Source: Kaistia algarum (GTDB lineage Bacteria > Pseudomonadota > Alphaproteobacteria > Rhizobiales > Kaistiaceae). Taken from it: 64,000 bases of DNA. This document shows positions 58,556-64,000 of the stretch, in pieces. The translations under genes were made by a program, and so were the position numbers. The stretch spans positions 124,001 through 188,000 of the forward strand of contig NZ_JAPKNJ010000003.1 in assembly GCF_026343945.1 (NCBI RefSeq). Reading direction: 5' to 3'. Under the pieces are notes generated by a model. The model was not told the origin of the DNA and did not search any database. It was given only the letters and a program-made list of their open reading frames with translations. Within the stretch, counting starts at the first letter, position 1, and each line of letters opens with the position of its first letter.

Positions 58556-59247
58556 GGCTTGCTCTCCCGGCGGATGCGCGCGGCGAGCCATTCGGACAGC
58601 AGGATGGCAGCGATCGAGATGGCGATGGAGACCAGCGTGAGCCGCAAGGCCGCCTGATCGCCATCCGGCGACTGGAGCAGCGCATAGATCGCGGAGGGGA
58701 TGGTCTGCGTCTCGCCGGGGATGTTCGAGACGAAGGTGATCGTCGCGCCGAACTCGCCAAGCGAGCGGGCGAAGGCGAGGACGAGGCCGGCGAGGATACC
58801 GGGGAGGGCAAGGGGCAGCGTTACGGTCAGGAACACCATGGCGCGGTCGGCGCCGAGCGTCGACGCGGCATCCTCAAGCTTGCGGTCGATCGCGTCGATC
58901 GAGAGACCGATGGCGCGCACCATGAGCGGGAAGCCCATGACGGCCGCGGCCAGCGCGGCGCCTGTCCAGCGAAAGGCGAACACGAGGCCAAAGGTCTGGT
59001 CGAGAAAGGCGCCGATCGGTCCCTTGCGGCCAAACGCTATCAGCAGCAGGTAGCCGGTGACGACCGGCGGCATCACCAAGGGTAGCGAGACGAGGCCGGC
59101 AAGGAGCGAGCGGCCGGGAAAGCGGACGCGCGACAGCAGCATGGCCATGGCGATGCCGACCGGCAGGCTCGCCAGCGTCGCGACGCTGGCGACCTTCAGG
59201 CTGAGGCCGATCGCCGTCCATTCGTCGGCGGTGAAGAGCGAGTCCAT
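58552..59247 (-). CDS. modB: Molybdate ABC transporter, permease
   Basis: A 231-residue permease with five or six hydrophobic helices and the EAA-type loop FLTVTLPLALPGILAGLVLA that contacts ModC. The region LGEFGATITFVSNIPGETQT is diagnostic of ModB. Follows modA by 55 bases and is coupled to modC. Confidence 0.96.
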   Translation of the reverse strand: MDSLFTADEWTAIGLSLKVASVATLASLPVGIAMAMLLSRVRFPGRSLLAGLVSLPLVMPPVVTGYLLLIAFGRKGPIGAFLDQTFGLVFAFRWTGAALAAAVMGFPLMVRAIGLSIDAIDRKLEDAASTLGADRAMVFLTVTLPLALPGILAGLVLAFARSLGEFGATITFVSNIPGETQTIPSAIYALLQSPDGDQAALRLTLVSIAISIAAILLSEWLAARIRRESKP

Positions 59248-59302
59248 CGGCTCATTTCTGACCGGATTCGGGCCCGGCGGCTACGCGGTTGATGCCGGCG
59301 GC

Positions 59303-60100
59303 TCAACCCTTCGCGCCGACGAGGGTGAAGCCCTGGGCCTCGAAGGCGGGCTTTGCCTCTGGCGAGAGCAGGAAGCTCAAGAACGCCTTGGCATCGGCGC
59401 TGGTCCCCCTCTTGGTGAGGGCGACCGGGTAGACGATTGGCGGATGGCTGTCCTCCGGGAAGGTCGCGATCACTTTCACGGCCGGCTCGGCATGGGCGTC
59501 GGTGCCGTAGACGATGCCGAACGGCGCCTCGCCCCTGGCGACGAATGCCAGAGCGGCGCGGACATTGTCGGCTTGCGCGACATGCGGCTCGACGGCCGCC
59601 CAGACGCCGAGCTTCTCCAGCGCCGCCTTGCCATATTTGCCGGCCGGGACCGAGGCGACGGTTCCCATGGCGAGCTTGCCGTCCTTGCCGAGGGCCTCGG
59701 CGAGCGGGAAGTCCTTGGCGACGGTCAGCGAAGCGGTCGAATCCTTCGGCGCCACCAGCACCAGCGTGTTGCCGAGCAGCGTCACGCGCGAGGCGGTATC
59801 AATCAGGTCCTTTTTGGCCAGATAGTCCATCCAGTCGAGATCGGCCGAGAAGAAGATGTCGGCCGGCGCCCCGGCCTCGATCTGCTTGGCGAGGGCCGAG
59901 GAGGCGGCATAGCTGACGGCGATGTCCTTGCCAGTCTTCGCCTTGTAGGCGGAGGTTGCCGTGTCGAGCGCGTTTTTGAGGCTGGCGGCCGCGAAGACCG
60001 TGACGTCGGCGGCGCGAGCGATGCCGGCTCCGAGGGGCGCGGCGAGGAGGAGGGCGCCGGCAAGGGCGAGAAGGCTGCGGCGAAGGCGGCTCGGCGACAT
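59303..60100 (-). CDS. modA: Molybdate ABC transporter, substrate-binding protein
   Basis: A 265-residue periplasmic binding protein: signal peptide about 1-30 (ending ARA), then VTVFAAASLKNALDTATSAY, AGAPADIFFSADLDWMDYL, and APFGIVYGTDAHAEPAVKV, the oxyanion-binding pattern of ModA. First gene of modABC; a Mo-box-like palindrome lies 20 bases upstream of its start. Confidence 0.96.
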   Translation of the reverse strand: MSPSRLRRSLLALAGALLLAAPLGAGIARAADVTVFAAASLKNALDTATSAYKAKTGKDIAVSYAASSALAKQIEAGAPADIFFSADLDWMDYLAKKDLIDTASRVTLLGNTLVLVAPKDSTASLTVAKDFPLAEALGKDGKLAMGTVASVPAGKYGKAALEKLGVWAAVEPHVAQADNVRAALAFVARGEAPFGIVYGTDAHAEPAVKVIATFPEDSHPPIVYPVALTKRGTSADAKAFLSFLLSPEAKPAFEAQGFTLVGAKG

Positions 60101-60120
60101 GGAGGGTCTCCCTGAAGGTT

Positions 60121-60148
60121 ATCGACATTTCTGCACGGAAATGTCGAT
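60121..60148 (-). promoter_or_regulatory. Mo-box-like palindrome upstream of modABC
   Basis: ATCGACATTTC-N6-GAAATGTCGAT, perfect 11-bp arms. Arm length, six-base spacer and the outer ATCG/CGAT match the ModE/Mo-box consensus of Rhodobacter and relatives. The inner bases differ from the usual TATATA. Molybdate-responsive repression of modABC is the likely role; no modE-type gene is in the window. Confidence 0.72.
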
Positions 60149-60274
60149 GGGATCAACCGAGACAGAACCGATCGCGGAGATTGATGGATCCTTCAACAAA
60201 CAGAATTGGACGGCGGCGGCACGATCGCCATAGTTCAGGGCGCGCAGCCAGCGCGCACGAGCAGGGGGATGATC

Positions 60275-60895
60275 ATGACCGTGGCCTACACGCTCTATTC
60301 GATGCACGGCTCTGGCAACTGCTACAAGATCCGCCTCGTTCTGCACGAACTCGGCCTTCCGTTTCGCATCATCGATGTCGAGAAGGGCAGCGGCATCACA
60401 ACCTCGCCCGACTTCCTCGCCCTCAACGCCAATGCCCAGGTGCCGCTGCTCGTGCTGCCGGACGGCAGGCCGCTCGCCGAATCGGGGGCGATGCTCCTCC
60501 ATCTGGCCGAAGGCACGGCGCTCATCCCGGCCGACCCCTATGAGCGCGCGCTCTGCTGGCAGTGGATGTTCTTCGAGCAATATAGCCACGAGCCGGTCAT
60601 CGCGGTGGCGCGTAACTGGCTGTTCCTGACGCCGGGCGGGCGCGAAAGGATGGCGCACCGGATCGATGAGTGGCAGACGAAGGGTTACCGCGTCCTCTCC
60701 GTCATGGAGGGCCGGCTGGAGCAATCGGACTTCTTCTCCGGCCCGACCTTCTCGGTCGCCGACATCGCGCTTTATGCCTATACGCATGTGGCGGAGGAGG
60801 CCGATTACGATCTCTCGGCCTATCCGGCGATCCGCGCCTGGCTCGCCCGCGTCGCGTCGCGCCCGCGCCATGTCGGGATCGGCTGGCGCGGCTGA
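60275..60895 (+). CDS. Glutathione S-transferase family protein
   Basis: A 206-residue GST. N-terminal thioredoxin-like domain: YTLYSMHGSGNCYKIRLVLH, the cis-Pro region NANAQVPLLVLPDGRPLAES with the Glu-Ser pair, then a helical domain with FSGPTFSVADIALYAYTHV. Family substrate unknown. I choose the ATG at 60275 because the AGGGGG ribosome site would sit directly on an ATG at 60269. Divergent from modA. Confidence 0.9.
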   Translation: MTVAYTLYSMHGSGNCYKIRLVLHELGLPFRIIDVEKGSGITTSPDFLALNANAQVPLLVLPDGRPLAESGAMLLHLAEGTALIPADPYERALCWQWMFFEQYSHEPVIAVARNWLFLTPGGRERMAHRIDEWQTKGYRVLSVMEGRLEQSDFFSGPTFSVADIALYAYTHVAEEADYDLSAYPAIRAWLARVASRPRHVGIGWRG

Positions 60896-60949
60896 GGCCG
60901 ATCGGCTCCCTTACAATTCCGCCTTGATGTTCGATCGCCGATCACGCTC

Positions 60950-60965
60950 TGTGACTTTGATCACA
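60950..60965. promoter_or_regulatory. CRP-type palindrome
   Basis: TGTGACTTTGATCACA is an exact TGTGA-N6-TCACA, the E. coli CRP consensus. It lies 55 bases after the GST gene and 197 before the small membrane protein gene. No obvious promoter elements were matched, and alphaproteobacterial CRP homologues can prefer other sequences. Confidence 0.45.
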
Positions 60966-60993
60966 GACAGCGTGAACATCGCCGGCTAATGTC

Positions 60994-61012
60994 ATGCTGG
61001 TGCAGCATTTTT
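60994..61012 (+). terminator. Weak terminator after the GST gene
   Basis: A 6-bp stem ATGCTG, loop GTG, CAGCAT, followed by five T residues (the last stem T counted as the first). Short, so only tentatively a terminator. Confidence 0.35.
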
Positions 61013-61161
61013 GGCACGCGGCGGCCGGCCTCATTTTGGTCACGACAACTGTCGTCTCTCGCCACATTGCCCCCGAATGGCTGCCGCACTCGGCGGCCTA
61101 AATGGAACGCATGGGGAATGCGAAGTTCTGGGGCGAACTTCTGAATGACCGGGGAACGATC

Positions 61162-61437
61162 ATGGATACCGACGACACCAACATCCCGACCAAGACCACC
61201 AGAATGCACGCGAAGCGCGAGACGGCGACCCGTCGCGCGTTCTACATCTGGATGGCCGCCTATGCCGCCGTGATCGTGACGATCGCTCTGGTGCATTCGA
61301 TCACCGGTATCGCACCGGGCATCACGATTGATGCCAACGGCGTCCGCACGCAGCAGGCCAAGATCGTCGGCGAGCCGCAGAGCTCGATTGCCGGCCGCAT
61401 CTTGCCGCAGGCCGTCCGCGCTGACGTCGAAGGCTGA
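61162..61437 (+). CDS. Small single-pass membrane protein, unknown
   Basis: A 91-residue protein with a hydrophilic N-terminus, one membrane helix (about 26-47, AFYIWMAAYAAVIVTIALVH) and a short C-terminal domain with VRTQQAKIVGEPQSSIAGRI. CGGGGAA precedes the ATG. No family recognised. A CRP-type site lies upstream. Confidence 0.72.
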   Translation: MDTDDTNIPTKTTRMHAKRETATRRAFYIWMAAYAAVIVTIALVHSITGIAPGITIDANGVRTQQAKIVGEPQSSIAGRILPQAVRADVEG

Positions 61438-61451
61438 CCGGGCCCGCCCAA

Positions 61452-61805
61452 TCAGAACTTGTGGAAGATGAAGGCGGCGCCGCCGGCGATCAGCGCGAAG
61501 CCGACGAGATGGTTCCAGCCGAGCGGCTCTTTCAAATACAGGGCCGAGAACAGGGCGAAGACGACGAGGGTAATGACCTCCTGCATCGTCTTCAGCTGCG
61601 CGGCCGAATAGACCTGATGCCCGATGCGGTTCGCCGGCACCGCTAGGCAATATTCGAAGAGCGCCAGACCCCAGCTGATCAGAATGACCTTGAAGAGCGG
61701 TGTTGTGGGGAATTTCAGGTGCCAGTACCACGCCGTGGTCATGAAGACGTTCGAAGCGATGAGAAGCAGAATTGGGGAGATCGCTGGCGAAATCAGGTTG
61801 GGCAT
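61452..61805 (-). CDS. DUF486 family small membrane protein (DMT-like)
   Basis: A 117-residue membrane protein with four hydrophobic helices; ASNVFMTTAWYWHLKF, WGLALFEYCLAVPANRIGH and LKTMQEVITLVVFALFSALY are the DUF486 pattern. These half-size DMT-like proteins are probably dimeric transporters of unknown substrate. ATG at 61805. Confidence 0.88.
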   Translation of the reverse strand: MPNLISPAISPILLLIASNVFMTTAWYWHLKFPTTPLFKVILISWGLALFEYCLAVPANRIGHQVYSAAQLKTMQEVITLVVFALFSALYLKEPLGWNHLVGFALIAGGAAFIFHKF

Positions 61806-61960
61806 GAAGAAGGGCCTTGCGTGGGGTTGACCGTCGCAATGTGACGCGCGCGGTGGCGCGGTCAAGAGCGGCGAATGGCGGCAGGCAACGCCGCCCCACC
61901 CGCCAGGATCCGGAAAGCCCGATCACGACTTCGTACATCGGCCAAAGGACGATGACCCAA

Positions 61961-61985
61961 AGAAAAGGGGCGCCGGAGCGCCCCT
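61961..61985 (-). terminator. Rho-independent terminator after the sugar-binding protein gene
   Basis: AGGGGCGC (61966-61973) and GCGCCCCT (61978-61985) form an 8-bp stem. The minus strand continues into TTTCTTT, 26 bases past the stop codon of the substrate-binding protein gene. Confidence 0.78.
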
Positions 61986-62010
61986 CGCAGTTAGAGAACG
62001 GCGATCTTGA

Positions 62011-63003
62011 TTATTTCTGGATACAGGTGTCAGCCGTGTCCTTGGTGCACTCGTCAAGGCCGGTGAAGACCGGGTCCTCGACCTTCTCGCCCTTGATCAG
62101 CTGGATCATGACGCTGGGCGCCTTGTAGCCCATCTCGAAGGGACGCTGGCCGACCAGCGCTTCGACGCGGCCTTCCTTGGCGAGTGCGACTTCATCGCCG
62201 ATCGTATCGGCAGCGACGATCACGAGGTCCTTCGAAGCGATCCGATCCTTGTACTGGTCGGTCAGCTGGCGATAGGGCTGCGGCGCTCCGAACAGCGGCC
62301 AGCCGCCTTCGATCACGAACGCATCGAGCTTGGGATTGGCCGTCAGGATGTCGGACATCGCCTGGACGCCGGCAGGGCCGTCGTCGTTGGTGAAGACCGG
62401 GCAGCCGGCAATCTCGGTCCAGCCGCCTTCACCCTTCAGCATATCGAGATCTTTCTTGCCCGACAGAGCCTCGCGCGTGCCAGCGGCACGGCGGAGAATG
62501 TTGTCGGCCGCAGCATTGCCCTCAATGAGGCAGACGGTGCCGCCATTGGGCTTGGCCTTCTTCAGATATTCGCCGAGCTTGAAGCCCATCAGGTAGTTGT
62601 CGGTGCCGAGATAGGTCTTGCGAAGGGCGGCATCTTCCTTCTTCAGGTCCGCGTCCAGCGTCATGATCGGGATCGACGGATTGGCGGACTTGATCGTGTT
62701 GGCGATCAGCGGCGCGTTGGACGGCGAGATCGCCATCGCTACCGTCGTCGGCTTGCCGAGCATGTCCTGAACGATCTGCGCTTCGCCAGCTTCATCCGAA
62801 GTGGAGGCGGGGCCGGTGTAGAAGCATTCGAATTCCGAGTCGGCGTTCTCCTTGTTCCACCTCTCGCAGCCCTGATGGATGGCTTCGAAGAAAGGATTAT
62901 CGAGACCCTTCACGACGATGACGAGCTGCTTCTTGGCGGCAAGGGCATCACCAGCCGACAGCGCAAAGGCTGCCGCGGCGATCAACAGCAAAGCTTTTCT
63001 CAT
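62011..63003 (-). CDS. Sugar ABC transporter substrate-binding protein
   Basis: A 330-residue periplasmic-binding protein of the RbsB/type-1 fold (Peripla_BP_4). Signal peptide 1-22 ends ALA, then VIVVKGLDNPFFEAIHQGCE, IVQDMLGKPTTVAMAISPSN and CLIEGNAAADNILRRAAGTR. Sugar specificity unknown. GGAGGAG precedes the ATG. It is divergent from an ATP-binding gene, the two sharing the 495-base regulatory interval, an arrangement less usual than a single operon. Confidence 0.92.
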   Translation of the reverse strand: MRKALLLIAAAAFALSAGDALAAKKQLVIVVKGLDNPFFEAIHQGCERWNKENADSEFECFYTGPASTSDEAGEAQIVQDMLGKPTTVAMAISPSNAPLIANTIKSANPSIPIMTLDADLKKEDAALRKTYLGTDNYLMGFKLGEYLKKAKPNGGTVCLIEGNAAADNILRRAAGTREALSGKKDLDMLKGEGGWTEIAGCPVFTNDDGPAGVQAMSDILTANPKLDAFVIEGGWPLFGAPQPYRQLTDQYKDRIASKDLVIVAADTIGDEVALAKEGRVEALVGQRPFEMGYKAPSVMIQLIKGEKVEDPVFTGLDECTKDTADTCIQK

Positions 63004-63497
63004 GGTCTCCTCCCGAGACGTTGAAAAGGTGTCTGATTTGGCCGAAACGCGCTGGCGACTTCCTCCCGCTTGATGCGTGGATGGCGTTCGCCGGCGTTCG
63101 GCCCGCTTCTGGAAAAGCAACATCCCTGGCGGCTCTACGGCCATTCCCCGGGGCTCGCTCATCCGTGAGGCGAACACAACTACATTCGCAATTCGAACAA
63201 AGTCAATCCGAATGATCGTATGAAAACGTATGCATGGGCTAACGGTCCATATGTTGCTGCATTGCATTAAATTGTGCGATGCGGAAATTGCAGTGCATAT
63301 ATCGCATCATAGGCCCGATGACTGGGGAGATCGCGGGGCTTTCGTAGTTGCGGCAACCAAGCCTTTTCGGGTGGAGCCGATCTATTCATCGGATGTTATC
63401 GTTGACGTCGATCGGGGCGCCCATTATTGCTCAGGCTGTTTCATCAAGCGTTCGCGATCCGGGCAGGATCGACGGTTGCATGCGGAGGGGAGGCCGG
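63004..63497. other. Divergent regulatory interval of the sugar ABC system
   Basis: About 495 bases with no supported gene. The part 63180-63310 is AT-rich and holds an imperfect 24-bp palindrome at 63259-63282 (GCATTGCATTAA with ATTGTGCGATGC) and a direct repeat CGTATG at about 63218 and 63228. These are plausible operator sites for a LacI-, ROK- or GntR-type regulator. Confidence 0.45.
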
Positions 63498-64000
63498 ATG
63501 CCGGTCCTGGAGCTTCAGAACATCTCCAAGCACTTTGGCGCGATCCACGCGTTGAGCGACGTTTCGCTCGCCATCGAGCCGGGCGAAGTCGTCGGCCTGA
63601 TGGGCGACAACGGCGCCGGCAAGTCGACTCTTGTGAAGATCATCGCCGGCAATTTCCGCCCTACGCATGGGCAGATGCGGCTGGAGGGACGCGACATCGT
63701 CCTGCACAAGCCTGTCGAGGCGCGCCAGCATGGCATCGAGATCGTGCACCAGGACCTGGCGCTTTGCGACAATCTGACGGCGGCGGCGAATGTCTTCCTG
63801 GGCCGCGAGGTCCGGAAAGGTTTGGGTCCACTCCAGGTGCTTGACTATGGCGCGATGTACAAACGCGCCGGCGAGCTCTTCAAGGAACTGAAATCGGAGA
63901 CGCGGCCACGCGACCTCGTCAAGCAGATGTCGGGCGGCCAGCGCCAGGCGGTGGCGATCGCGCGCACCCGCCTCTCGGACGCGAAGATCGTGCTGATGGA
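63498..64000 (+). CDS. Sugar ABC transporter ATP-binding protein (partial, 3' end outside window)
   Basis: The first 167 codons of a CUT2-type (RbsA/XylG-like) ATPase: MPVLELQNISKHFGAIHAL, Walker A GDNGAGKST (36-44), Q-loop-region HGIEIVHQDLALCDNLTA, signature QMSGGQRQAVAIART. The sequence ends inside Walker B (KIVLM). The ATG follows GGAGGGGAGG. It should energise uptake of the sugar bound by the divergent substrate-binding protein; permease genes presumably lie beyond the window. Confidence 0.92.
   Translation, partial: MPVLELQNISKHFGAIHALSDVSLAIEPGEVVGLMGDNGAGKSTLVKIIAGNFRPTHGQMRLEGRDIVLHKPVEARQHGIEIVHQDLALCDNLTAAANVFLGREVRKGLGPLQVLDYGAMYKRAGELFKELKSETRPRDLVKQMSGGQRQAVAIARTRLSDAKIVLM

Noticed and set aside
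63230..63844. 204-codon open frame overlapping the sugar ATPase gene
   Set aside because: It changes into meaningless Arg-rich sequence; the correct frame from the ATG at 63498 gives a clean ABC ATPase.

Overview
This is a gene-dense, GC-rich chromosomal window from an alphaproteobacterium, most probably of the order Hyphomicrobiales (Rhizobiales). The placement rests on gene order and signals: DUF1285-NUDIX-DUF6111-cca, rplY-pth-ychF, lgt-midA-pgeF, a petABC operon, a UvrB with a long N-terminal extension, sigma-EcfG-type promoters, a CtrA box before minCDE, and many ATGA/GTGA/TTGA start-stop overlaps. I see no rRNA, tRNA, insertion sequence, integrase or CRISPR array. Nearly all of it looks like core or stable accessory chromosome.

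Layout. 1-6.6 kb: minus-strand MoxR-DUF58-DUF4159-membrane-protein operon, its last gene running off the left edge. 6.7-9.5 kb: DUF1285, CoA pyrophosphatase, DUF6111 and CCA-adding enzyme. 9.5-12.3 kb: cytochrome bc1 complex. 12.6-17.2 kb: two paralogous ABC exporters around an SRPBCC protein. 17.2-20.7 kb: trmL-hemF-mtnP-apt-GST. 20.8-25.0 kb: DUF4282 protein with a charged repetitive tail, ychF, a PIN-domain remnant, pth, rplY. 25.2-29.2 kb: SGNH acyltransferase, exbBD, and a Cys-rich protein with an STN-like segment. 29.3-34.1 kb: prs, a lipoprotein, pgeF-midA-lgt, UbiK-like protein. 34.1-38.7 kb: small accessory genes, including a 44-bp AT-rich palindrome between divergent genes and a stress-promoter small-protein unit. 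38.9-45.5 kb: MFS pump, signal peptidase I, SH3/proline-repeat protein, LLM monooxygenase, minCDE, UBP zinc finger. 45.5-51.1 kb: cNMP-binding/FAD oxidoreductase, slyX, orphan ParA, uvrB. 51.4-57.5 kb: GH25 hydrolase, phytochelatin-synthase-like protein, SDR, arfB and small envelope or stress proteins. 57.5-60.1 kb: modABC with a Mo-box-like operator. 60.3-64 kb: GST, small membrane protein, DUF486, and a divergent sugar ABC system cut by the right edge.

Functional links. mtnP and apt together recycle methylthioadenosine adenine to AMP. lgt and lepB process exported proteins, several of which are encoded here. pth, ychF, arfB, trmL, cca and rplY serve translation. The best candidates for something undescribed are the exbBD-linked Cys-rich/STN-like protein, the palindrome controlling the DUF1330-like and GIY-YIG genes, the sigma-EcfG small-protein transcript near 37.6 kb, and the redox-dead-looking TrxR-like protein coupled to a UBP zinc finger. 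Functions are inferred from motifs read by eye; no database search was run.
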